NCBI RefSeq assembly: GCF_000931935.2
Contig: NZ_AZAC01000014.1
Location: 186,001-250,000, forward strand
Length of the DNA: 64,000 nt
Source: Dethiosulfatarculus sandiegensis
GTDB taxonomy: Bacteria > Desulfobacterota > Desulfarculia > Desulfarculales > Desulfarculaceae
Direction: 5' to 3'
The position numbers and the translations under genes are program-made. This document shows, one piece after another, positions 56,052 through 64,000 of the stretch (positions are counted from its first letter, which is position 1; every line of letters begins with the position of its first letter). Under the pieces are notes generated by a model that saw only the letters and a list, made by a program, of their open reading frames with translations, was not told the DNA's origin and did no database searches.

Positions 56052-56540
56052 CGTTCCCAGGCTGGAGCCTGGGAACGCACTGACCTGCGGCTCCGCCGCC
56101 TTTTTATCCATGGCGCAATCCCGGCCTTTAATTTTGATAAAAGAAACACCTTGTTTCCTGGCCGGAACAGTGCCCGCTTTTCTTCCAGTATTTGTCGAAT
56201 CGCAGGAATTTCCTCGTTCCCAGGCTCCAGCCTGGGAACGCACTGAACCAGCGGCTCCGCCGCTTTCTTATCCATGGCGCGATCCAGGCATTCAATTTTG
56301 ATAAACGAAACGCCTTGTTTCCTGGCCGAAACAGTGCCCGCTTGTCTCCCAGTATTTGTCGAATTGCAGGAATTTCTCGTTCCCAGGCTCCAGCCTGGGA
56401 ACGCACTGACCTGCGGCTCCGCCGCTTTCTTATCCATGGCGCGATCAAGGCTTTTAGTTTGGATAAAAGAAACGCCTTGTTTCCTGACCGGGACAGCGGC
56501 CACTTATCTCCCAGTATTTGTCAAATTGCAGGAATTGATT
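56052..56540. repeat. Three tandem 163-bp repeats with REP-like palindromes
   Basis: Units start at 56052, 56215 and 56378, each exactly 163 bp from the next, with scattered point differences. Each begins with a 26-bp near-perfect palindrome (core CCCAGGCT...AGCCTGGG) and holds a second small GC-rich stem (GCGGCTCCGCCGC). Open frames that cross the repeats on both strands are by-products of repetition. The palindrome is of the REP/BIME kind. Confidence 0.88.
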
Positions 56541-56550
56541 CCTTCTTAAC

Positions 56551-56821
56551 CACGACAATAAAATCCGAAATTCCGATCCAGGCAAGAGGGAACTTATCCA
56601 CATGAAATCTTAGATAAAAATACGATACGCCAGGAATTGGATTATATTTCTCAAAATCCAGTCCGCCGAGGCTGTGCAGATAGAGCGGAGGATTGGAGAT
56701 ATTAAAGCGTCTGGATTTATATTAATAGCGCTGGTTTAATTTGCGGTGTGACGCAATGCTAGGAATGAAGATGAGGCAGAGCCTCAAATTCATTACATTC
56801 CCAGGCTGGAGCCTAGGAACG
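56551..56821. repeat. Dispersed ~270-bp element, copy A
   Basis: This shares extended similarity with copies B and C at 62.1-62.7 kb, including a GAGGATTGGAGAT block (56688) exactly 108 bp before a terminal REP-like palindrome (56796-56821). Copies A and C also share a block with CATGAAATCTT and ACGATACGCC. It is non-coding and lies directly left of the SMEK-STAND operon. Confidence 0.75.
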
Positions 56822-57569
56822 AGAAAACGCTATAACTCCAAGTGTTAGGTTTTAAAAACCATGATCAGTGTCAGTTGCCATGCGGAGTTTTTAGCCGTAT
56901 TAGGGCTTTCTGACCTTGCTATTCTATTTGGCGTTAATACCGTCTGCTCAGTTGCTGGTCAACTCATAGCTTCCACGGTTCTTTTCATATTTAACCTTCC
57001 CGACGATTTGGCCCTTCCTGGGGCGGCGGCTGGATTCTACAACCTCGTACTTATTTATTTTTCCTTTGGCAGGCCTCAAGCGTACTATTGGATTTTGAAA
57101 CCTTCATGGTATGGGGGGAGTAATTATTTTGACTCTGCCAGGGTGCTTATAATAAGATAAACACACTTAAAATGTAGGCCATTCGAGATTTGGGGGGCAC
57201 GGAAATTGCGGTTTTTTGAGATGTAGTGGCGTGGTGTTGCCCAGTGCCAGTAATTAAATCGAAAAGGCTGAGTATTACCTCAGATTTCCAATCTGTTTTA
57301 TTGGGAAGATAAAAATTGTGTGAGTCCTTTTTTAGTGCTGAATCTATGATTTTTATGATCAGGTAATTCTTAAAAAATGGATTATTATTCTAAAACTTTT
57401 TTGAGCCCATGATGATGTGATTATGCTTTAATATTGAGCCTTGGGAATTGTTTTATGTTTAAAGTTATGGTAGGAGGACTATGACCTGATACATAAAGTG
57501 ATGAATTGTAATAAAGTGCTAATAGATGCTACGAATGAAAATTGAAAACTTTAATAAATTAATTAAAAT
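56822..57569. other. AT-rich non-coding leader region of the island
   Basis: No gene is well supported. A 99-codon plus-strand frame (56861-57160) lacks a ribosome site and resembles nothing known. The last 100 bp before the STAND gene are very AT-rich and probably contain its promoter. Confidence 0.4.
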
Positions 57570-60227
57570 ATGACACGTCAAAAACTTCTACACAGATCAA
57601 GTACTCTTTTGGGACGTTTTGCACACGAGGTAAAAGTCGCGAATGCCATGGGGCTATTCGATATAAACACCGTCGCGGAAGACTTCCTCATCCCCATTTT
57701 CACGATTGCTTTCAATTGTCCTGATCTGTGCAACCAAAACCGCATCAAAATGAATTTCCCAGCCATCGATCTTGGATGCGAAACTAGCAGAACTTCAATC
57801 CAAATCACTTCTGACTCCTCTAGCAACAAAGTGCGGGAAACGTTAGAGAAATTTGATACTTACGATCTTGGTAAGGATTTTGACCGCCTCTATGTGTATG
57901 TAATAACGGAAAGACAGAGAACGTATACTTCACAAAAATTGACAGAAGTGGTTAACCGTTTGTCAATTGCCTTTGATCCCACGAAAAACATTCTCGATTT
58001 TCGAGACTTGGTGAAAAGGTTTTTTGAGCTCACTAACGAACAATTGCAAAGTATCAATAGACATCTCGAAGTGGAGTTCGCAAAAACAGACGCAAATCTT
58101 CAATTTCGTGACAATTTGGACGCTTTCCTAGAAGTTAGTCGACAAAAGATAGAGGACGAGAAGCGAACAAAGAAATATATTCCGTCGGTCTTTGTGGAGA
58201 CCTCGGAAACGAAAGAGGAGATGAGGTATTTTGCAAATCCCTTGTTTTTCTATAGAAAGATCGATGACGATCTCAGGCGAATTGACTTAGATTATTTCAA
58301 TGAGCTTCTTGGCATGGCCAAACTCAAACCTGTTGCAGGCAATTTACGCGAAATCACCACTCTGGAGGTTCCAAATAACCTGTTTGAACTTAGGGCACGT
58401 TTTGTTCAACAAAACACTGCGCTTGAAACCATCCAGAAGGATGTTTCTCTGTTTTCTCGGCATGGCGATCATGCTGAGCAGTTTGAACCTGACGACGACT
58501 TGAAGGGCTACTGGATGGTGTTTCGACATAGTATCGAGTCAAGCGGAAGCGGAGTGTTCAGGTCGCTTGAAAACCTCTCCAAGAAAATTGGAATTGCCCA
58601 AGCAAAGATTTTTTTAGTTACGGGCATGGCCGGGCAAGGAAAAACAAACTTTGTCTGCGATTTGATCGAAAATCAATTCAAGGCATTTGAGATTCCAACA
58701 ATCTTTATCCCTGCACGTTTATTGAACGATTATCCAGGTCCCGATCGAATATTTTCGTATGTCAGAAATAATCGGTTTGCTCCCAATACGCCAACCATTA
58801 ACGATCTTTTTAAATTGCTAGACAAAGTTGCCAATGAGTGCAAAAAACCGTTTGTAATAGTCATCGACGGAATAAACGAAGTTAACAATCTTGATGGGTT
58901 TGTTGCTGAACTCCGAGTCTTCTTTACAGCCTTGTGTCAGTATGACTTCGTAAAGATCATCTTAACCTGTCGGAGCGAATTTTTTGAGCATAAATTCGCA
59001 GGGGTATTTGGATCTCAATTCTACGATTATTTGTATCATGTGCAAGACCTACGCAGGGAGATGTCAGAAAGTAATAAATCTCGACTACTAGAAGCTTACC
59101 TGCACCACTTTAAGATAAAAGCACAACTTTCAGAAGTTGCGGACGAATTCCTCAAAAACGATCTTATTCTACTGCGGATTTTTTCCGAAATTTATCAAGG
59201 TAAGAATATTGGATATGTGTCAGATATTTATAAGGGGGATATATTCGAGAAATATTTGGAAATGAAGATTGAAGAGTTTCCGACTCCTTCGAGACAGAAG
59301 GTCTTACACTCCCTATACAAAATTTGCTCTAAAATGCTGGAAGAAGAAAATTTCTTGCAGATATCCGTTGAGGATTTTGATGGTTCCGAACGACAAATTA
59401 TTGAACGACTGATAAGAGAGGATATCATTCTTCGAAGGGAAGTGCCATCTTTAGGGCTTGCGTCGATTGGCGTTGAAAATGTCTCATTTACGTATGATGA
59501 ACTGCGTGATTTCTTGCTTGCTTATTATACAGTTATGGAGCTATCAGGATCACATATTGCACAGGTGAATGACATTTTCGCGAAAATCCCAAAATGGCCT
59601 ATTTATGAAGGTTTTTTCCGGTACGCCTATATTTTGGCACGCAAGAGAAACAGCGAACCAGTCTTAGCCGCTTGCGAGGCTTCAGATGACTTCCGAAACC
59701 ATTATCTTAACAACCTACCGTTCCTATCAGCAGACATTCAAACGTCCGAAGATGTGGCACGGGTTGAGAATATTTTGAAGGACTGGACAACTGAGTATGA
59801 ACTCGGACAGGTTTCTTGGTTCCTATTCGATAAAAGAGATGAGTCGGAACCTTTAAATGTTAAAATTTTATTCGACCATATTAGCACCCTAGATGATAAA
59901 GAATCTGAGCGGTTTGTCAGATCAATGTTTTTCACTTCAGGCGATTTTAGAGATAAAAATTGGCGTGTTAGTGTTAATCAACTGCTCCATAGGTTTAATG
60001 AATTAAGCAACAATAAAAAAATTGGATTGGGAGTTCCGACGTTAGCACTTGTACTGCATTTTGCACCATATGCTTTTTGGGATGAAAAAGAGGCCGCGCT
60101 AGATTTCTTTGAAAGGCATCAGCTCACGCCAGAAGTTGGCGACGTTATTAGAGCCTGCGCAAATGCGGCATCTGTGAAGGTACAGAGCTGCTTGAAAGAA
60201 ATCGCAAAAGAACGGGAGGAACCATGA
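57570..60227 (+). CDS. SMEK domain-containing STAND NTPase (NACHT-like), candidate antiphage sensor
   Basis: The first 140 residues of this 885-residue protein match my memory of the SMEK domain: LLGRFAHEVKVANAMGLFDINTVAEDFLIP, then IDLG..TSIQITSDSSSNKVRETLEKF, and DRLYVYVITERQ. The central NTPase has Walker A GMAGQGKT (352-359), Walker B VIVIDGINEV (Asp433) and a sensor-type TCRSE (466-470), as in NACHT/STAND proteins. The C-terminal third is helical without a named repeat and probably senses a trigger. There is no clear ribosome site before ATG 57570. The gene overlaps the next by four bases. Proteins of this architecture typically occur in bacterial defence loci; activity here is inferred. 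Confidence 0.8.
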   Translation: MTRQKLLHRSSTLLGRFAHEVKVANAMGLFDINTVAEDFLIPIFTIAFNCPDLCNQNRIKMNFPAIDLGCETSRTSIQITSDSSSNKVRETLEKFDTYDLGKDFDRLYVYVITERQRTYTSQKLTEVVNRLSIAFDPTKNILDFRDLVKRFFELTNEQLQSINRHLEVEFAKTDANLQFRDNLDAFLEVSRQKIEDEKRTKKYIPSVFVETSETKEEMRYFANPLFFYRKIDDDLRRIDLDYFNELLGMAKLKPVAGNLREITTLEVPNNLFELRARFVQQNTALETIQKDVSLFSRHGDHAEQFEPDDDLKGYWMVFRHSIESSGSGVFRSLENLSKKIGIAQAKIFLVTGMAGQGKTNFVCDLIENQFKAFEIPTIFIPARLLNDYPGPDRIFSYVRNNRFAPNTPTINDLFKLLDKVANECKKPFVIVIDGINEVNNLDGFVAELRVFFTALCQYDFVKIILTCRSEFFEHKFAGVFGSQFYDYLYHVQDLRREMSESNKSRLLEAYLHHFKIKAQLSEVADEFLKNDLILLRIFSEIYQGKNIGYVSDIYKGDIFEKYLEMKIEEFPTPSRQKVLHSLYKICSKMLEEENFLQISVEDFDGSERQIIERLIREDIILRREVPSLGLASIGVENVSFTYDELRDFLLAYYTVMELSGSHIAQVNDIFAKIPKWPIYEGFFRYAYILARKRNSEPVLAACEASDDFRNHYLNNLPFLSADIQTSEDVARVENILKDWTTEYELGQVSWFLFDKRDESEPLNVKILFDHISTLDDKESERFVRSMFFTSGDFRDKNWRVSVNQLLHRFNELSNNKKIGLGVPTLALVLHFAPYAFWDEKEAALDFFERHQLTPEVGDVIRACANAASVKVQSCLKEIAKEREEP

Positions 60228-60601
60228 GAAATGAAATCCAATTGGTTCTCCCAATTTCATGGGAACCTGATCGAAATGAGTTTCTCACAGCATTAGGGGT
60301 ATTTCGTGGAGGTCTTGGCGAGTATTTTTTTGGAGCCGTCTACGACGCACTCTTTGTCGCATCCATTGAAGCCAAGAGTGAGTTTAAAAAATACTATTCC
60401 GTAGAGTATACTAACTTGTCTGAGTACTTGGAAATTCGCTACGGTATTACCTTAAGCGAAGAAAAACTTGAAGCAGAACGGGTGTTCTTGGTGACTTGGC
60501 TGCCACATGTCATCCACGGCATATACGAGGATAACAAGAAAGACATCGTACTGGAATGCATTAATAAGCTAGACGAGGCGCATAATGAAGATCAAATTTG
60601 A
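60224..60601 (+). CDS. Small protein of unknown function in the SMEK-STAND operon
   Basis: A 125-residue acidic protein that I do not recognise. Its ATG overlaps the STAND gene stop (ATGA) and is preceded by GGGAGGAACC, so expression is coupled. No signal peptide, membrane helix or catalytic motif is visible; the sequence looks like a mixed alpha/beta domain (YDALFVASIEAKSEFKKYY, then LEIRYGITLSEEKLEAE). Its last codons overlap the start of the following gene by 17 bases. Conserved overlap on both sides suggests a functional partner of its neighbours. Confidence 0.7.
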   Translation: MRNEIQLVLPISWEPDRNEFLTALGVFRGGLGEYFFGAVYDALFVASIEAKSEFKKYYSVEYTNLSEYLEIRYGITLSEEKLEAERVFLVTWLPHVIHGIYEDNKKDIVLECINKLDEAHNEDQI

Positions 60602-60986
60602 CTTCGTTTCTAATAGCTCATCGACCTCGTTTGTGTACATCTCAGACGAAGAGCTGAGCGAAGAGGTTTTTCTCAAAGCTGCCGGTGTGGATGGTGATGG
60701 TCTTGTTGGGGATTTGTTTCGTCAGATGCATTCAGAGATATGCACTGCAATTCGTCACTACGGAAAACAAGTCACGACAAAGGATGACGCCGACAGCTTT
60801 GCTGGAAGACATGAGTTCACGCCGGAGGTTATCGAGAAGATGAAGGCTGCGATTAAACAGGGGAAAAACGTCGTTACAGCAACGCTAGACAGCGATGGCC
60901 CTCTTGCTGAGTCGCTTCTGTGTATGGCCATGTTTGAAATCGATTCAGAACGCTTCTACATCAACGCCTACAATAATTATTGGTAA
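60585..60986 (+). CDS. Small SNSSS-motif protein in the SMEK-STAND operon
   Basis: This 133-residue protein begins MKIKFDFVSNSSSTSFVYI. The pattern F-V-[ST]-N-S-S-S-x-S-F at the extreme N-terminus occurs, as I recall, in many otherwise unrelated short proteins of phages and bacteria; this is from memory and not verified. The remainder is a small acidic domain without a recognised motif, ending in an aromatic-rich tail (FYINAYNNYW). It sits between the 125-residue protein (17-base overlap) and the radical SAM gene (4-bp gap), so it could be that enzyme's substrate or partner. Confidence 0.7.
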   Translation: MKIKFDFVSNSSSTSFVYISDEELSEEVFLKAAGVDGDGLVGDLFRQMHSEICTAIRHYGKQVTTKDDADSFAGRHEFTPEVIEKMKAAIKQGKNVVTATLDSDGPLAESLLCMAMFEIDSERFYINAYNNYW

Positions 60987-60990
60987 TTTC

Positions 60991-62025
60991 ATGCTAAAAG
61001 CCATCCGCTACAAAAGCTTGGGGTATACGTCGTTTTTTAATCCAAATACTGGCTTCTTCGCCCGAGTCCCTGATAAGGGGGAAAAAGAACCTTTCTGGTC
61101 ACCACACGGGCCGGAGCTGATGGATATTTCAATAACGAATTGGTGCGATAAAGGTTGCTCATTTTGCTACAAGTACTCGACTAAATATGGTGAACACATG
61201 GCGCTGGATGACTACAAGGATGTGATTGATCAGGCAGCAGATATGGGGACATTTCAAGTAGCTTTAGGGGGAGGCAACCCTAACCAACATCCAGATTTTG
61301 TTGAAATCCTTAAGTACACAGCTTCCAAAGGAGTAGTTCCGAACTACACTACGAACGGTCGTGGCCTAAGTGATGAAATCCTCGATACCACGCGAAAGCA
61401 TTGTGGTGCTGTTGCTATTTCTGCATACCCACCGTACGATGAAACTTCTGATACAATCAAGAAACTTATCCACAACGGCATCAAGACAAACGTTCATTTC
61501 ATATTGGACGCCATCAGCGTCGACACTGCAATAGACTGGCTAAATGAGCCTCCCGATTTCTTGAGGGGCATCAACGCCATTGTCTTTCTAAACTACAAAC
61601 CATCTGGGCGAAAAGTTTTTGAGAATAAGCTCTTGCGACATACTACAAGGCTGAAAGAGTTTTTTAGATTGGCCACCTCACCTCAGAGAAAATTAAAGGT
61701 TGGTTTTGACGCATGTTGTGTAAGCGGAGTGCTTGCATACACGGATACCAATACCTCAATGGTTGACGCTTGTGACGCGGGCAGATTCTCTATGTACGTC
61801 TCTGAAGATTTGAAGGTATATCCCTGCTCCTTCCAGAGTGCTTTGTCGGAAGGAGATCAGCTTGACAGCGAGACAACACTTCTGGACATTTGGACAAAGT
61901 CTCGAAATATGGGATCGTTTCGAAGTTACTTCAGTTCAGATCGCTGTGGGGCGTGCAGACACCGTTCGTCTTGTATGAATGGTTGTCCGTTATTTGATGA
62001 GCTTGTAGTTTGCGGAAACCGGTGA
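60991..62025 (+). CDS. Radical SAM protein with SPASM-like C-terminus
   Basis: This 344-residue enzyme has the [4Fe-4S]-SAM motif WCDKGCSFCYKYS (Cys52, Cys56, Cys59) and the glycine-rich GGGNP segment. A cysteine-rich C-terminal part (CDAGRFSMYVSEDLKVYPCSF, then CGACRHRSSCMNGC) resembles the SPASM or twitch domains that bind auxiliary clusters in peptide-modifying enzymes. ATG 60991 is favoured; a longer frame from 60895 overlaps the previous gene. It ends a four-gene operon with the STAND NTPase. It is not viperin, whose motif differs. A role in modifying the small upstream protein or a nucleotide-like signal is speculative. Confidence 0.82.
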   Translation: MLKAIRYKSLGYTSFFNPNTGFFARVPDKGEKEPFWSPHGPELMDISITNWCDKGCSFCYKYSTKYGEHMALDDYKDVIDQAADMGTFQVALGGGNPNQHPDFVEILKYTASKGVVPNYTTNGRGLSDEILDTTRKHCGAVAISAYPPYDETSDTIKKLIHNGIKTNVHFILDAISVDTAIDWLNEPPDFLRGINAIVFLNYKPSGRKVFENKLLRHTTRLKEFFRLATSPQRKLKVGFDACCVSGVLAYTDTNTSMVDACDAGRFSMYVSEDLKVYPCSFQSALSEGDQLDSETTLLDIWTKSRNMGSFRSYFSSDRCGACRHRSSCMNGCPLFDELVVCGNR

Positions 62026-62119
62026 AATCTTTTTCGCCTGGCTACCGGTATTTGCCTATCCACAATTTGCTGAGGTTATATTTTAATCATGCTAGTTTCT
62101 ATAAATGTAACGTGGAGCC

Positions 62120-62367
62120 AAAATTTAGTCTTGCCAGGAAAGAAATCATCCACAGGAAATTTGAAATAAAATATGCTGTACCCGTGGATTATATTCATTA
62201 AAATTCAGTTTGCCTAGGCTATGTGGATAGACCTGAGGATTGGAGATATTCAAGCGCTAGAATTATATCAATGGCATCGAGTTAATTTGCGTCAAGACGC
62301 AGTGGTTGGAACGAAGATGAGGCAGAACCTCAAATTCATTGCGTTCCCAGGCTGGAGCCTGGGAACG
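62120..62367. repeat. Dispersed ~270-bp element, copy B
   Basis: This contains the GAGGATTGGAGAT block (62235) 107 bp before a terminal REP-like palindrome (62342-62367), as in copy A. The left part is more diverged. It lies about 100 bp after the radical SAM gene. Confidence 0.7.
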
Positions 62368-62391
62368 AGATAAAATTGATTTTTTTTAAAT

Positions 62392-62664
62392 CACGACACA
62401 AATAATATCCAAAATTCCGATTCAGGCAGGGGAAAATCATCAACATGAAATCTTGGATAAAAATACGATACGCCAAAAATTGAATTATATTTATCTAAAT
62501 TCAGCCCATCGAGCCTATACAGATAAACCGGAGGATTGGAGATATTAAAGTGTCAGGAATTATATCAACGGAATTGATTTTGTTTGCGTTAAGACACAAT
62601 GGTAAGAATGAAGATAAGGCAGAGACTCAAATCCATTACGTTCCCAGATTGGAGCCTGGGAGAG
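62392..62664. repeat. Dispersed ~270-bp element, copy C
   Basis: This aligns with copy A over its whole length: CACGACA near the left end, CATGAAATCTT, ACGATACGCC, GAGGATTGGAGAT (62531) and a palindrome (62639-62664) 108 bp later with some changes. It is in direct orientation to copies A and B. Confidence 0.75.
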
Positions 62665-62799
62665 AGATAAAGCAATCAACGAAAGATCGCCTTAATATCA
62701 TTCTCAAGCGTAAGAGTTAACGCTGTATTGACTGTTATGGATGTTATCAAATTAGTATATCCATGGGCTATAATAAAGCACCAAATGAGGTAGCATATA

Positions 62800-64000
62800 A
62801 TGTCTAATGGTGGCGGAGCAGCAACAAATACTGGCATAGACTACCAGCAGAGGCTCGCAGCATATTTTTTGATCCAAATGTTGCTCGAAATGGACTCACT
62901 AATCGGTATTGGACTCGATGGAGTTCATTCGATTAATACGGTATCCTTTGAATCTTCTTCCTGTATCGATGATATAACTTTAACAACAGATATTGGCAAT
63001 CTTTATTTCCAAGCAAAACGAAATATAAGTATATCTGGTAATGTCAATTCAGAATTTTATAAAACAACCAGCCAATTCGTAAACCAATTTCTGTCTGACC
63101 CAACTTCGAATGATAAATATATATTAGCAACATCGTCGACAGCCTCATCAAAAGTAAGGTATGATTTAAGGAAAATATTGGAAAGTGTGAGGTTGAATGA
63201 TACAAATTTCAAAGAAAATCCTTTAAATAAGTCTGAAAAAGAGGTTTATGCCAAATTAAAGAATAATCTTTCAACTGCATATCAAAACTCAACGAATGAA
63301 GTCATTGCAGAAACTATTTTAGTTAGTCTCTTGAAGCGGATTTATGTTGTAATTGCTGATGTACAACAAGGGACGCCACTCGAAGGCGCAATCCTCACGG
63401 TTTTATCGGCCAGAAGTAAAGTAAAACCAGAACTTTTGTTTTCAATAACTATCTCACTAGCATTGTCACTTGCTTCTCAAAGACAATCGATTAACAAAAG
63501 GGGGATTGAGAGTAAACTTGCTAGATATCTTGATCCAATTAGTTTAGAAAATAAACTAACTGTTGAAAAAGATATGCTTAATGTAGAATTTGATGGAAGC
63601 AATATTCCAAGTGACCAAGATGTTCTCTTGGTTGATTCGATCTTGAATGAAGCAGACTATATGATTATTACTCTATTCAGATTTGATGATGCAGGAAACA
63701 AAAGAGCACAATTTTATGGTGACACCTGCAAAACCCCAAATGGAATTGAATGGAAAGTAATTCATAGAGCGGCGACATATGCTGGTATACACAGGTTTAT
63801 AGAAGAAAAACCAGATTTATTTACTGACAAAAAAGTTGTGATTCTTGAGCCAGCTGCGGATACTGAACTCAGTAGCTCCTTTAGTTTGGCGTACCAGGAA
63901 CTTTGCAAAAGTGTTTTGGAACGTAACACACAAATACTCCAGTGTCTTCACTGTGGAGACTTTATTTCAGAGAGCAGTTCACCTCTCATAGAAATTGACC
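62800..64000 (+). CDS. Putative Cap4/DUF4297-like nuclease-domain protein (3' end missing)
   Basis: An open frame starts at ATG 62800 (TGAGG 9 nt upstream) and runs to the window edge, giving 400 codons without a stop. The N-terminus, GGGAATNTGIDYQQRLAAYFLIQML, and a following SFESSSCIDDITLTTDIG..LYFQAKR segment fit the pattern of Cap4/DUF4297-type dsDNA endonuclease domains, with Asp residues and Q-A-K as the PD-(D/E)XK core. Later parts are unassigned. A CLHCGD pair near the edge may be half of a zinc site. The gene is AT-rich like the island operon. The resemblance is motif-level only, but its place next to the STAND operon suits a defence gene. Confidence 0.6.
   Translation, partial: MSNGGGAATNTGIDYQQRLAAYFLIQMLLEMDSLIGIGLDGVHSINTVSFESSSCIDDITLTTDIGNLYFQAKRNISISGNVNSEFYKTTSQFVNQFLSDPTSNDKYILATSSTASSKVRYDLRKILESVRLNDTNFKENPLNKSEKEVYAKLKNNLSTAYQNSTNEVIAETILVSLLKRIYVVIADVQQGTPLEGAILTVLSARSKVKPELLFSITISLALSLASQRQSINKRGIESKLARYLDPISLENKLTVEKDMLNVEFDGSNIPSDQDVLLVDSILNEADYMIITLFRFDDAGNKRAQFYGDTCKTPNGIEWKVIHRAATYAGIHRFIEEKPDLFTDKKVVILEPAADTELSSSFSLAYQELCKSVLERNTQILQCLHCGDFISESSSPLIEID

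Larger units (their letters stand above)
56551..62664. mobile_element. Repeat-bounded genomic island carrying a candidate defence operon
   Basis: Copy A of the ~270-bp element on the left and copies B and C on the right enclose the four-gene operon 57570-62025. The enclosed sequence is visibly more AT-rich, and its codon use differs from the left 55 kb. There is no recombinase gene in the segment. Transfer by homologous recombination between the repeats is a plausible route, but this is inference. Confidence 0.5.

Noticed and set aside
56052-56540. CRISPR-like repetitive array
   Set aside because: The period is 163 bp with the whole unit repeated and no variable spacers; no cas genes are present.
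56006-56605. Several open frames of 75-165 codons on both strands
   Set aside because: They cross the 163-bp tandem repeats, repeat the same residues with the repeat period and have no ribosome sites; they are by-products of the repeats.
56861-57160. 99-codon plus-strand frame with hydrophobic sequence
   Set aside because: No ribosome site, no recognisable family and it lies in AT-rich sequence next to repeats.
60991-62025. Radical SAM enzyme as a prokaryotic viperin
   Set aside because: The motif is CDKGCSFC in a WCDKGCSFCYKYS context with a SPASM-like C-terminus, not the viperin-type CNYKCGFC context.

Overview
The window looks like a chromosomal segment of an anaerobic, metabolically versatile bacterium, most likely of the Desulfobacterota (former Deltaproteobacteria). 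This is inferred from gene content only: ferredoxin-linked 2-oxoacid oxidoreductase, a bd-like quinol oxidase gene pair, a molybdopterin oxidoreductase with a Fe-S partner, many solute-binding transport systems, NtrB/NtrC-type regulation and Cache-type chemoreceptors. There is no rRNA, tRNA, recognisable transposase or CRISPR array.

Layout. 1-2046 (minus): two paralogous membrane subunits of a cytochrome bd-like complex. 3089-3616: a small RRM RNA-binding protein with a clear promoter, long leader and terminator. 3809-8928: Cache/PAS histidine kinase, NtrC-type regulator and an OFA-family MFS carrier. 8929-12379: an orphan helical protein between two long non-coding, hairpin-rich stretches. 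12380-19366: a complete dipeptide-type ABC transporter with an isoaspartyl dipeptidase inside the operon, preceded by an attenuator-like leader. 19549-23711: a decayed chemoreceptor gene followed by an intact paralogue. 23851-26200 (minus): a beta-hydroxyacid dehydrogenase and an LCMT-type methyltransferase. 27117-35431: a catabolic gene group (DUF1445 protein, GntR regulator, TRAP transporter, DUF2848 protein, AtzG-like small subunit, amidase-signature enzyme, creatininase family) that reads as import and ring-opening or deamidation of an unidentified small amide or lactam. 35586-38285: FKBP and tryptophanase. 38504-42587: a periplasmic binding protein convergent with a large hybrid histidine kinase. 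43051-45781 (minus): M20 amidohydrolase with a two-gene DUF3100 membrane system. 46469-49524: P-type proton ATPase and a universal stress protein. 49572-52117: two-subunit 2-oxoacid:ferredoxin oxidoreductase. 52925-55933: molybdopterin oxidoreductase and ferredoxin-like subunit.

From about 55.9 kb the character changes: repeats and visibly AT-richer, poorly annotated genes. Three exact-period 163-bp tandem repeats are followed by three copies of a second element of about 270 bp. Copy A and copies B/C bracket a compact four-gene operon (57570-62025): a SMEK-STAND NTPase, two small unknown proteins (one with an N-terminal SNSSS-type motif) and a radical SAM/SPASM-like enzyme. Just beyond, a truncated gene at the right edge begins with a candidate Cap4/DUF4297-like nuclease domain. 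I read this end as a defence island, and the SMEK-STAND/radical SAM operon as the best candidate for an undescribed system. Its components can be placed by motif, but its function is inference.
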